This document shows, one piece after another, positions 56,292 to 64,000 of a stretch of 64,000 nucleotides of DNA; position 1 is the stretch's first letter, and each line of letters starts with the position of its first letter. Below the pieces are notes generated by a model, which worked only from the letters and a program-made list of their open reading frames with translations, ran no database searches and was not told where the DNA came from. The DNA is from Sphingobacterium sp. N143. GTDB lineage: Bacteria > Bacteroidota > Bacteroidia > Sphingobacteriales > Sphingobacteriaceae. The stretch is taken from assembly GCF_030325625.1 (NCBI RefSeq), contig NZ_JACAIS010000005.1, forward strand, positions 248,001 through 312,000, read 5' to 3'. The position numbers and the translations under genes were made by a program.

Positions 56292-57431
56292 CTACAAAAC
56301 ACCCTTTGTACTGGGCAGTTGCATATGATCTGCATCACGTCGCACAGCTTTCTTGATGGACTTGGCAAAAGCCTTAAATATAGCCTCTATCTTATGATGC
56401 TCATTCTCTCCTTCTGCCTTGATATTTAAATTGGATTTAGAAGCATCTGAGAAGGATTTAAAGAAATGGAAGAACATCTCTGTAGGCATATCCCCTATTT
56501 TCTCACGATTAAACGCTGCATCCCATACGATCCAATTACGTCCGCCAAAATCCAATGCCACTTGGGCCAAACAATCATCCATAGGCAGGGTATAGGAATA
56601 ACGTTCTATTCCACGTTTGTCACCCAGTGCTTTTAAAAAGACCTCTCCCAAAGCAATTCCGGTATCTTCGATCGTATGATGCTCGTCGATATGAAGGTCC
56701 CCTTTTGCTCTGATCGTCAAATCAAGGGCACCATGCCGTGCTAGCTGGTCCAACATATGATCAAAGAACGGTAATCCTGTTTCAATAGCCGATTTACCAG
56801 AACCATCCAAGTTCAACTGAATAAAAATATCCGTTTCGTTGGTCTTGCGATGATGCTCAGCAGTACGCGTTCCCAATTTCAGGAATTCATACACCTGCTT
56901 CCAGTCTGTTGTTTCCAAAGCTATAACAGTTGAATCTACGGCAAGGTTTTCCAGCGCCCCCAATTGATCATTGGCCCGCAGCCAAATGGCCTTAGCGCCT
57001 AAATTTTGAGCGAGCTTTACATCGTTGACACGATCGCCAATCACGAATGATTGACTGAGGTCATAGCGCGAAGAATCAAAATACTCATTCAACATTCCGA
57101 TGCCGGGTTTACGTGTATCAGCATTCTCATGCGGAAAAGTCTTGTCTATATGTTCTTTGGCAAATACAACACCCTCGCCTGCAAACGTATCGATCACAAA
57201 ATGATGGACAGGCCAGAAATTTTCCTCCGGATGGGAGGATGTTCCTAAACCATCTTGGTTGGAAACCAAGATCAATTCGAAATCCAGCTCCTTTGCGATA
57301 CGTGGCAAGTACTGCAAAGCTCCGGGATAAAACTTTAATTTGGCAAAGGAGTCGATTTGCTCATCTTCCGGCTCCAAAATTAATGTTCCGTCTCGATCTA
57401 TAAACAGTACACGTTTTAAGTTATCAGGCAT
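56292..57431 (-). CDS. hisB: Bifunctional histidinol-phosphatase / imidazoleglycerol-phosphate dehydratase HisB
   Basis: 379 residues. The N-terminal HAD phosphatase (1-165) has [14 protein letters not shown] with the two catalytic Asp, [10 protein letters not shown] and [13 protein letters not shown]. The C-terminal dehydratase (about 190-379) has the duplicated metal-binding His motifs: [16 protein letters not shown] with [14 protein letters not shown], and FFHFFKSF with [18 protein letters not shown]. It covers the dehydratase and phosphatase steps of histidine synthesis. It starts four bases after the hisC stop. Confidence 0.98.
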   Translation of the reverse strand: MPDNLKRVLFIDRDGTLILEPEDEQIDSFAKLKFYPGALQYLPRIAKELDFELILVSNQDGLGTSSHPEENFWPVHHFVIDTFAGEGVVFAKEHIDKTFPHENADTRKPGIGMLNEYFDSSRYDLSQSFVIGDRVNDVKLAQNLGAKAIWLRANDQLGALENLAVDSTVIALETTDWKQVYEFLKLGTRTAEHHRKTNETDIFIQLNLDGSGKSAIETGLPFFDHMLDQLARHGALDLTIRAKGDLHIDEHHTIEDTGIALGEVFLKALGDKRGIERYSYTLPMDDCLAQVALDFGGRNWIVWDAAFNREKIGDMPTEMFFHFFKSFSDASKSNLNIKAEGENEHHKIEAIFKAFAKSIKKAVRRDADHMQLPSTKGVL

Positions 57432-57435
57432 AGTA

Positions 57436-58494
57436 TTATGTATTGATTTGATTAAGTTTTTTTAATAGTATTTGGTTTTCAGCAGGAGTTCCCACTGTAA
57501 TCCGCAGACAGCCTTCACAAAGTTCAACTTTGGACCTATCGCGCACGATGATACCGTGTTGAACCAGATAATCATATACCTGGCGGGGCTGATCCATTTT
57601 GACCAGAATAAAATTAGCGTCAGATGGAGTGATATGTTGGACGTAGTTTAACTCCAATAATTCACGCACCAGTCTTTCGCGCTCCGCCACAGTTTCTTTG
57701 ATCCAGTCATTGACTTGATCAACATTATCCAAGGCTTCCAGCACGATGTCTTGTGTTGCCTGATTAATATTATAAGGCGGTTTGATTTTGTTGTAAACAG
57801 CAATAATCTCTTTGCTGGCAAATGCCATTCCCAGGCGAAGGGCAGCAAGGCCCCAAGCTTTGGACAAGGTCTGTAGGACCACTAAATTTGGATATTCAGC
57901 CAATTCTTGCGTAAATGATTTTACCGCTGAAAAATTGATATAGGCTTCATCGACGACCACAAGTCCCTGAAAATTATTCAATATAGTTTCAATATCCTGA
58001 CGGCGGATAGAATTACCTGTCGGATTATTGGGTGAACAGATAAAAATCAACTTGGTATATGCATCGATTGCCTCCGCAATACCATCCAGGTCCAACTGAT
58101 AGTCAGCTGTCAGATTTACTTTCTTAAATGCGATGTCATTGATGTTGGCCGAAACTTCATACATCCCATAAGTTGGTGGAACCAAGATGACATTATCCAC
58201 TCCTGGTGTACAAAATGCACGATATAATATATCAATAGCCTCATCACTTCCATTTCCCAGAAAAATATTTTCGGCAGGTACACCTTTTATCTTGGAGAGT
58301 TTGGCTTTGACTTGATGTTGGAGAGGATCTGGATATCGGTTGTAATCATGGTTAAGTGGGGATCCAAAAGGATTTTCATTAGCATCAATCAAGATAGATG
58401 CTTCCCCTTTAAATTCATCTCTTGCAGACGAATAAGGCACGAGTTTTTGAATATTTTCCCGTAGTAGATTGTTTAAGTTGAATGGATTATCCAT
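57436..58494 (-). CDS. hisC: Histidinol-phosphate aminotransferase
   Basis: 352 residues, fold type I PLP enzyme. The N-terminal [10 protein letters not shown] is typical of HisC. PLP-contact motifs are [24 protein letters not shown] and VVDEAYINF. The Schiff-base Lys is in [14 protein letters not shown] near 222. [17 protein letters not shown] closes the protein. It is the first his gene of this run. The genes that usually come before it, hisG and hisD, are absent; the next upstream gene is rnz, 75 bases away, with no promoter box seen between them. Confidence 0.97.
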   Translation of the reverse strand: MDNPFNLNNLLRENIQKLVPYSSARDEFKGEASILIDANENPFGSPLNHDYNRYPDPLQHQVKAKLSKIKGVPAENIFLGNGSDEAIDILYRAFCTPGVDNVILVPPTYGMYEVSANINDIAFKKVNLTADYQLDLDGIAEAIDAYTKLIFICSPNNPTGNSIRRQDIETILNNFQGLVVVDEAYINFSAVKSFTQELAEYPNLVVLQTLSKAWGLAALRLGMAFASKEIIAVYNKIKPPYNINQATQDIVLEALDNVDQVNDWIKETVAERERLVRELLELNYVQHITPSDANFILVKMDQPRQVYDYLVQHGIIVRDRSKVELCEGCLRITVGTPAENQILLKKLNQINT

Positions 58495-58569
58495 TATAAA
58501 AAAATTAGAGCCGTAAACTTAGATAAATTGTTGATTAAATACAATATAATAAACAATTATTCATTCGCA

Positions 58570-59481
58570 TTAAACTAAAAACCATTTACCTTCAACTGAA
58601 AGCTCCGTATTAGGGAATACTGAGCGTGCTTCTTCCAATAATGGGCTCAAATCACGGTACCGCGCCGAATAATGCCCCAGCAACAATTTCTTTGCCTGGG
58701 TCTCCATGGCAATCTCTCCCGCTTCAAGCGCCGTCGTATGAAAAGTCTCTTTTGCCCGATCAACCATATCGTGCAAGAAAGTAGCTTCATGGTACATCAG
58801 GTTTGCTCCCTGCACATAAGGAAGATATGCAGGCGTCCGTACGGTATCTGAACAGTACACATAACTTCTGGATGCAGGAGCAGGCAAGCTCAATTCATCT
58901 GCCGGATAGACCTTACCATTTTCATCGATATAATCCATTCCTTTTTTTATGGACGGATAATATACAGTGGGAATATTCAATGCTTGCACAACATCGCCAA
59001 GTAATGTCCTGGCCCGGGGTCCTTCATCAAAACGGAATCCCGTACAAGCGATCCGATGTGTTAATGGGAACGCACTTACTTTCAGGGTTCTATTTTCAAA
59101 AATCACCGCCGATTGATCTGGTGAAACCGCATGAAAAATGAGATTATACCGCAGCTCCGTCTGGGAATGTAGGAACTGTATATCCAAGATTTCCTTCAGG
59201 GCAGCCGGGCCATATAGATGGAGATCACTCTTTCGGCCGACAAGATGCATGGACGATAATAATCCCACAAGCCCCAAATAATGATCTCCATGTAAATGAC
59301 TGATAAAAATATGACTGATCCGGTTACTTTTAATTCCATATCGACTGAGCTGCATCTGCGTACCCTCCCCACAGTCAATCAAAAACAATTGCTCGTTAAA
59401 GTTCAGCACTTGGCTAGTCGGATGACGATCAAACATCGGTGTCGCAGAACTATTTCCTAATATCAGAACTTCAAATTTCAT
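58570..59481 (-). CDS. rnz: Ribonuclease Z (tRNA 3'-end endonuclease)
   Basis: 303 residues of the metallo-beta-lactamase fold. It starts LILGNSSATPMFDRHPTSQVL, as tRNase Z enzymes do. The zinc motif HLHGDHYLGL lies near residue 63, LIDCGEGTQMQLSR just before it, and later ligands are in YCSDT, HEATF and GHYSARY. It cuts the 3' trailer of tRNA precursors. It lies between the STAS-domain gene (54 bases upstream) and hisC. Confidence 0.97.
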   Translation of the reverse strand: MKFEVLILGNSSATPMFDRHPTSQVLNFNEQLFLIDCGEGTQMQLSRYGIKSNRISHIFISHLHGDHYLGLVGLLSSMHLVGRKSDLHLYGPAALKEILDIQFLHSQTELRYNLIFHAVSPDQSAVIFENRTLKVSAFPLTHRIACTGFRFDEGPRARTLLGDVVQALNIPTVYYPSIKKGMDYIDENGKVYPADELSLPAPASRSYVYCSDTVRTPAYLPYVQGANLMYHEATFLHDMVDRAKETFHTTALEAGEIAMETQAKKLLLGHYSARYRDLSPLLEEARSVFPNTELSVEGKWFLV

Positions 59482-59535
59482 ATGTAATTTAATTGCTTTT
59501 TCAATGAAGACATGGAATCACCTGGTTACTTCATA

Positions 59536-59916
59536 TTAATCCTCAATTGTTCCCCGATATTCAGATTCCAGTTCATGTGCAAAAATCAAATCTTCCGCTA
59601 CCTTTAAAGACGGCGCTATTTTCAGGGTTTTATCCAGATGCGATACACGGACCATATCCATCAATGTGGGGCAAAGATGGACTAAAATAAATATCCCCCC
59701 AACGGATTGGCATAAACGGTGTGCCAATATCCCCAAACGAATACCGACTTCATCGGTTTTCTGCACATGGGCCATATCCAATACAATATTCCGCTGTCCA
59801 ATGGTATTGCGCAACAAAAACTCGCCTTTCAATTTTGCCGCATTATCAGCATCTATCACTTCGACATGAGGCTCTATGACAATATAGCGATCGTGTTTAT
59901 CAATAGTATACTTCAT
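59536..59916 (-). CDS. STAS-domain protein lacking the phosphorylatable serine
   Basis: 126 residues, one STAS domain (about 5-110): IVIEPHVEVIDADNAAKLKGE, then NIVLDMAHVQKTDEVGIRLGIL. Anti-sigma-factor antagonists carry D-S-S/A-G at this site; here it is D55-E56-V57-G58, so the phospho-accepting Ser is replaced by Glu. The protein therefore cannot be switched by a SpoIIAB-like kinase in the usual way and may be always in one state. AAGGAGA (59924-59930) is a good Shine-Dalgarno site. No kinase or phosphatase partner gene lies nearby. It sits between purC and rnz. Confidence 0.85.
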   Translation of the reverse strand: MKYTIDKHDRYIVIEPHVEVIDADNAAKLKGEFLLRNTIGQRNIVLDMAHVQKTDEVGIRLGILAHRLCQSVGGIFILVHLCPTLMDMVRVSHLDKTLKIAPSLKVAEDLIFAHELESEYRGTIED

Positions 59917-59949
59917 ACGTCTATCTCCTTTGTTTGAGCATACAATGTA

Positions 59950-60900
59950 CTAATAATTTAGCGATTTAAGCGCGTTAGCCACATTTCTTTCAACACGTTC
60001 AAGCACATTCTCCTGGTCTGGATATACAAATTTTTCACCGACAATATGCTCATATAGCTCAATATAGCGTTCAGAAATTGACGCTATGATAGCATCTGTC
60101 ATTTCTGGGACAACTTGACCATCTTTACCTTGAAATCCATTCTCGATCAACCATTTACGCACAAATTCCTTAGACAGTTGTTTTTGCGCCTCACCTTTTT
60201 GCTGCCGCTCCTGATAGCCTTCTGCATAAAAGTAGCGTGAGGAGTCTGGTGTATGGATTTCATCGATCAAAACGATCTTACCGTCTTTTTTCCCGAACTC
60301 GTATTTTGTATCGACCAAAATTAAGCCGCGCTGAGCAGCCATTTCAGTCCCCCGTTGAAAGAGTGCCTTGGTATATTGTTCTAACTGTATGTAATCTTCC
60401 TCACTTACGATTCCTTTTTTCAGGATATCTGTACGCGAAATATCCTCATCATGGCCTACAGCAGCCTTGGTCGTCGGTGTAATAATCGGTTCAGGCAATT
60501 TGTCATTCTCCTTCAATCCTTCTGGAAGTGACTCACCACAAACTTCACGTTTACCAGCTGCATATTCACGCCAAGCATGCCCTGATAAATAACCCCGGAT
60601 CACCATTTCTACTTTAAACGGTTCACATAGCTGACCTATCGTCACACTCGGATCCGGTACGGATACCACCCAATTGGGAATAATATCAGCTGTTGCTTTT
60701 AAAAATTTAGCAGCAATCTGATTTAACACCTGTCCTTTATAGGGAATGGGACGAGGAAGTACCACATCAAATGCTGATATACGATCTGAAGCCACCATAG
60801 CCAGGTAGGTATTTGCGATCGTGTACACATCCCGTACTTTTCCTCGGTAAAAAGCCGTCTGATTTTCGAAATGGAAATTTGTTTCTTTTATAGCGTTCAT
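59950..60900 (-). CDS. purC: Phosphoribosylaminoimidazole-succinocarboxamide synthase
   Basis: 316 residues from the ATG at 60900; a TTG two codons earlier is less likely. Motifs: [48 protein letters not shown] (parts of the SAICAR synthetase signature), [15 protein letters not shown], and [30 protein letters not shown] with the catalytic Asp residues. It joins CAIR and aspartate in purine synthesis. It is the longer type (about 300 residues) common in Bacteroidota. It lies 41 bases after phoH and 33 before the STAS gene. Confidence 0.97.
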   Translation of the reverse strand: MNAIKETNFHFENQTAFYRGKVRDVYTIANTYLAMVASDRISAFDVVLPRPIPYKGQVLNQIAAKFLKATADIIPNWVVSVPDPSVTIGQLCEPFKVEMVIRGYLSGHAWREYAAGKREVCGESLPEGLKENDKLPEPIITPTTKAAVGHDEDISRTDILKKGIVSEEDYIQLEQYTKALFQRGTEMAAQRGLILVDTKYEFGKKDGKIVLIDEIHTPDSSRYFYAEGYQERQQKGEAQKQLSKEFVRKWLIENGFQGKDGQVVPEMTDAIIASISERYIELYEHIVGEKFVYPDQENVLERVERNVANALKSLNY

Positions 60901-60941
60901 GTTCAAAGTAAATTCAACTATTAATTTTATGTATACTATGG

Positions 60942-61907
60942 CTAAATATCGCCATAGGCTTCTAATATACGGCGCACCAATTTATGGCGGACAACGTCTC
61001 CCCCACTCAGGTGGATGATATCTATTCCGTCGATATTTTCCAATAGACGAATAGCCGTCGACAGACCGGATTGATTTTTCTTGGGCAAATCCACTTGTGT
61101 CATATCACCGGTAACGATAAATTTTGCTGTTGGCCCCATACGGGTCAAAAACATTTTTAACTGCATATCCGTTGCGTTCTGCGCTTCATCCAGAATCACA
61201 AAACAATTGTCAAGCGTGCGGCCACGCATAAAAGCCAATGGAGCCACTTCAATCGTACGATTTTCCAGGTATCCTTTCAGCTTCTCCGCCGGAATCATGT
61301 CGTCAAGAGCATCGTACAAGGGTCTTAAGTAAGGATCGACCTTTTCCTTAAGATCGCCCGGCAGAAACCCGAGGTTCTCTCCTGCTTCCACAGCAGGCCT
61401 TGTCAAAATGATCCGTTTGATCTCTTTATTCCGAAGGGCCCGTACTGCCAAAGCCACAGCGGTATAGGTCTTCCCCGTTCCGGCCGGACCGATGGCAAAT
61501 AGAATGTCATTCTTCGAAATACTGTCAACCATCTTACGCTGATTGGGTGTACGTGCCCGTACAATTATACCGTTGGGCCCATAAACGATGGGTTCAGCAC
61601 CAAAAGCAGCATGTTTGGCAGCAAGCTCTTTTTCCTGCTTGGCAGCAGATCCTACACTTGCCCCTAAAAGATTTTCAAAATCCAACAAGGAGATGTTGTT
61701 AAATTTCTCCAGATGCTCCATGACATCCTTAAACGATTGCTCAAACAGCTCCAATTCCTTCGCATCTCCCAGCACTTTCATTTCACTTCCTCGAGCAACA
61801 ATCCTCAGTTTTGGGAACTGCTTCTTCAAATAATCGAAGTGCTCATTGTCTGCTCCCCATAGCATGGGTAAATTCAGACCATCTAATGCAATTAGTAATT
61901 CGTTCAA
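60942..61907 (-). CDS. phoH: PhoH-family ATPase, TTG start
   Basis: 321 residues. The Walker A motif is [12 protein letters not shown] near residue 139, Walker B is [11 protein letters not shown] near 238, and [11 protein letters not shown] follows. An N-terminal KH-like region (about 30-75) precedes the motor. I place the start at TTG 61907: in this frame a stop codon lies two codons upstream, the next ATG is at residue 15, and the first residues ([12 protein letters not shown]) match the usual start of Bacteroidota PhoH; AGGA lies six bases before. PhoH is a cytoplasmic ATPase linked to RNA metabolism. First gene of the leftward run phoH-purC-STAS-rnz-his. Confidence 0.93.
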   Translation of the reverse strand: MNELLIALDGLNLPMLWGADNEHFDYLKKQFPKLRIVARGSEMKVLGDAKELELFEQSFKDVMEHLEKFNNISLLDFENLLGASVGSAAKQEKELAAKHAAFGAEPIVYGPNGIIVRARTPNQRKMVDSISKNDILFAIGPAGTGKTYTAVALAVRALRNKEIKRIILTRPAVEAGENLGFLPGDLKEKVDPYLRPLYDALDDMIPAEKLKGYLENRTIEVAPLAFMRGRTLDNCFVILDEAQNATDMQLKMFLTRMGPTAKFIVTGDMTQVDLPKKNQSGLSTAIRLLENIDGIDIIHLSGGDVVRHKLVRRILEAYGDI

Positions 61908-62327
61908 ATTTTATCCTATTTAGAATTAATTAGATTGTCGCCATTACACAATTTCTCTTCTGTATAATACTATTCAAAATTAACGTATTCTATTGAAAAA
62001 ACAGCTCATCGGAGCGAGATTTTTGCAAAAAGAAAAGTGGAATATACTTTTATGTTTCAGCCTCCCATCAGCATTTCTCAAACCAGGTATGGAAAGACCC
62101 TAAAAATTTCTTTCTCACCGAAATCTTCTCTATGTTTGTGTATATCAACCAATAAAAGATATATTCAAAATAAGTTCTTCAATTAGCTTTACAAATCAGC
62201 TGATAAATAGTAATTTTGTCCTCTATTTGGATAGATTTTCGGCAATACAATAAAAAGCTAGAGGACTTCTATTTCTATTCATTCAAATAAGGGAATTCGA
62301 CAGCAATTCAATCTTTTTTAGATTATA
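61908..62327. other. 420-base divergent intergenic region
   Basis: AT-rich gap between phoH (left) and the SAM-hydrolase-family gene (right). It holds the phoH promoter candidate at 61975-62004 and, for the rightward gene, TAATTTTG at 62211-62218, an exact -7 box with no good -33 TTG. I see no open frame, RNA gene or repeat. Confidence 0.5.
61975..62004 (-). promoter_or_regulatory. Promoter candidate for the phoH-purC-STAS-rnz-his run
   Basis: Leftward, TAATTTTG (61975-61982) matches the -7 consensus exactly. At a spacing of 19 bases lies CTG (62002-62004) where TTG is expected. The leader would be about 60 bases. Confidence 0.4.
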
Positions 62328-63116
62328 ATGGCAGTAATTACGTTAACAACAGATTTAGGACATAAAGATTTTTATCAAGCCGCGCTAAAAGGAAGTCTTT
62401 TTTCGCAGTTGTCTGATGTTAATATTGTCGATATCACACACGAGATCCCAGCGTTCAATATCCCACGCGCTGCTTTTGTCCTGGGCAATGCCTATCATTA
62501 TTTTCCAAAGGGAACGGTACATATCATCGGTATCAACACCCTATTCCACGAGGATTCCAAATATATTGGCATGAAATACAATGGCCATTATTTCGTAGGG
62601 GCAGACAATGGTATTTTCAGTCTGTTGTTGAACGGCAACGAACCACAGGAATTGTATGAACTGAATCTGATGCAGGATTTGAGGTATCTCCATTTCCCAT
62701 TGGCAGATATCCTTTCCAAATCGGCCTGTCATATTGCAAAAGGTGGCAAGCTCAAAGAGATCGGCACCCCGATGCAGCACCTCATCGAAAAAGTTACTTT
62801 ACAACCTATCTTTGATAAGGATATGATCCGCGGCAATATCATCTATGTGGATGCTTTTGGCAATGCCATTACCAATATCTCCAAAGATCTGTTCAATAAG
62901 GTACAGAAAGGCCGAAATTTCGTTCTGTATTTTAAACGCAATGAAACCATCACCAATCTTTCCTGGCATTACAATGAGGTGGGTGAAGGTGAAAAGTTAT
63001 GCTTATTTGGGATCAGCAATTATCTTGAAATTGCGATCAATAAAGGGAACGCGAGCCAGCTTTTAGGCCTCCATGATGACGACTCCAATGTCATTCGTAT
63101 AGAATTTAAAGATTAA
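62328..63116 (+). CDS. SAM hydroxide adenosyltransferase family protein (DUF62, chlorinase/fluorinase-like)
   Basis: 262 residues. The family landmarks are present: ITLTTDLGHKDFYQAALKG at the start with the SAM-contacting Asp, NIVDITHEIPAFNIPRAAF, VHIIGINTLF, and FVGADNGIFSLLL. The C-terminal barrel domain starts near 165 (GNIIYVDAFGNAITNISKDL). Most bacterial members use water and convert SAM to adenosine and methionine; the fluorinase-specific loop is not evident, so SAM hydrolase is the likeliest activity (inference). No signal peptide. Single gene with a possible promoter about 110 bases upstream. Confidence 0.92.
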   Translation: MAVITLTTDLGHKDFYQAALKGSLFSQLSDVNIVDITHEIPAFNIPRAAFVLGNAYHYFPKGTVHIIGINTLFHEDSKYIGMKYNGHYFVGADNGIFSLLLNGNEPQELYELNLMQDLRYLHFPLADILSKSACHIAKGGKLKEIGTPMQHLIEKVTLQPIFDKDMIRGNIIYVDAFGNAITNISKDLFNKVQKGRNFVLYFKRNETITNLSWHYNEVGEGEKLCLFGISNYLEIAINKGNASQLLGLHDDDSNVIRIEFKD

Positions 63117-63264
63117 TTTTATAACTTTCATTAATATTATAATCATTTGGCAATGACAATGGAACTGTCAGGAGCTTGGGTATTTCTATTTTCTAGGCAA
63201 TTTAGAAATCCATTAACGGCTCAATAGTTTCCGAAAAACTAATAGTATAGATCGTTCAACTTTT

Positions 63265-63816
63265 ATGAAATCTTCAAAATTCTTTTTTTTGTTCACGTTA
63301 CTTTGTTGTACTCTTGGGCACGTCAATGCCCAGGACAATGCTGATTCCACCTCGTTTGAAGTACAACGCAAACTCGTAAATGACTTGCTCAATGCCCGAC
63401 AACAGAAATTTGGGGCTTTCGACACAAGCCTTACACAAAAATCAGGGCTATTTGGCTTGTTCAAATCAAAGGGCGATATGCAGAAAAGCATGGATATCCT
63501 GAAAGATATCGTCATCACGGATAATAACATTTTTCTTGAAACACAGAAGCTACTAAAAATCAAGGACTTTGAAAAAGATAAATTTCAACAGTTGGCCACA
63601 GAGTATGACAAGCAGGTTTCTGCCTATATCGGCACGATTAGCAAATTGCAAAAAGAAAATGAAAAATTACGGACTGAAACGGATAAAACTGGAGGAAGTG
63701 CCGTATTTAGCAGCATCTGGTTTTATTTAGCCCTGCTAGTCATCATTATACTCTCGGTTTTACTTTATCGTAGTAAAAAACCAACGTTTACTTCCTCAGA
63801 CAGAAGCTTGCAGTAA
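63265..63816 (+). CDS. Membrane-anchored coiled-coil protein, hypothetical
   Basis: 183 residues. Signal peptide about 1-23 (HVNAQ), then a helical region with charged heptads (about 95-140, including KFQQLATEYDKQVSAYIGTI and KLQKENEKLRTETDK), and a C-terminal membrane segment (about 150-170, FYLALLVIIILSVLLYR) followed by a short basic tail. The topology places the coiled coil in the periplasm. I do not recognise a named family. It lies 148 bases after the SAM-hydrolase gene on the same strand. The function is unknown. Confidence 0.8.
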   Translation: MKSSKFFFLFTLLCCTLGHVNAQDNADSTSFEVQRKLVNDLLNARQQKFGAFDTSLTQKSGLFGLFKSKGDMQKSMDILKDIVITDNNIFLETQKLLKIKDFEKDKFQQLATEYDKQVSAYIGTISKLQKENEKLRTETDKTGGSAVFSSIWFYLALLVIIILSVLLYRSKKPTFTSSDRSLQ

Positions 63817-63934
63817 ACAGAACATCAGCTGTGATGCTTGAATAAAAAAGACAAAATCTCATATTAAGGAAGAAAGATGGAACAATTCCTAAAAAATTGA
63901 CCAAAGTATGATAGCAAAATATTTTTAATCTCTT

Positions 63935-63942
63935 TACATTTG
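63935..63942 (+). promoter_or_regulatory. -7 box of the gene entering at the window end
   Basis: TACATTTG is an exact -7 match, 29 bases before the ATG at 63972. No TTG lies at the expected -33 distance. Confidence 0.4.
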
Positions 63943-63971
63943 TCCTCGCAACAAAATTTGAAGTAGCGGAT

Positions 63972-64000
63972 ATGGCAAGAGGTTTCAATAGCGGCAATAA
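63972..64000 (+). CDS. Start of an unidentified gene cut by the window end
   Basis: Nine complete codons (MARGFNSGN) follow an ATG that is well placed after a -7 box. Too little is present to name a family. Confidence 0.45.

Overview
The window looks like chromosomal DNA of a Bacteroidota member, most likely Sphingobacteriaceae (Sphingobacterium or Pedobacter type). The reasons are three SusC/SusD-type glycan uptake loci (one cut by the window edge), many lipoproteins, weak Shine-Dalgarno sites at most genes, and several promoters of the TTG-N20-TAnnTTTG kind used by this phylum. I see no transposase, integrase, tRNA, rRNA or CRISPR array.

Layout. 1-13613 is glycan degradation: the end of a SusD, a GH29 fucosidase, a sialidase-like lipoprotein, a convergent GH3 glycosidase, a small lipoprotein, a TonB-dependent receptor, and an operon of heparinase II/III-like lyase, barstar-like protein and exported Gfo/Idh/MocA oxidoreductase. 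13672-18457 is a SusC/SusD pair reading left. 18773-26580 is a compact leftward six-gene operon of mostly unrecognised genes around a SNF2-type helicase and a duplicated, degenerate MNT-HEPN protein. It is followed by a divergent Xre/RES toxin-antitoxin pair (27143-28080). I regard this as the best candidate for an undescribed system. 28231-38403 holds a lipoprotein and a third uptake locus: SusC, SusD and a PLC/alkaline-phosphatase fusion reading left, with a second GH29 fucosidase divergent from it. 38637-40918 is a PAS histidine kinase with a single-domain response regulator.

41085-53158 is mostly housekeeping: aminopeptidase P, a thioredoxin-like protein, PBP4-type carboxypeptidase, malic enzyme, RuvA, GH20 hexosaminidase, free-methionine sulfoxide reductase and a WD40 protein. 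53434-61907 is a leftward run phoH-purC-STAS-rnz-hisC-hisB-hisH-hisA-hisF-hisIE with short gaps; hisG and hisD are not in the window. 62328-64000 holds a SAM hydrolase-family protein, a membrane-anchored coiled-coil protein and the first codons of another gene.

The enzyme set (two fucosidases, sialidase-like protein, hexosaminidase, GH3, lyase, phosphodiesterase/phosphatase) suggests scavenging of complex, partly charged glycans and phosphorylated compounds, with SusC/SusD import and periplasmic trimming. Convergent gene pairs are often separated by strong hairpins, including a perfect 29-bp inverted repeat at 38413-38473.
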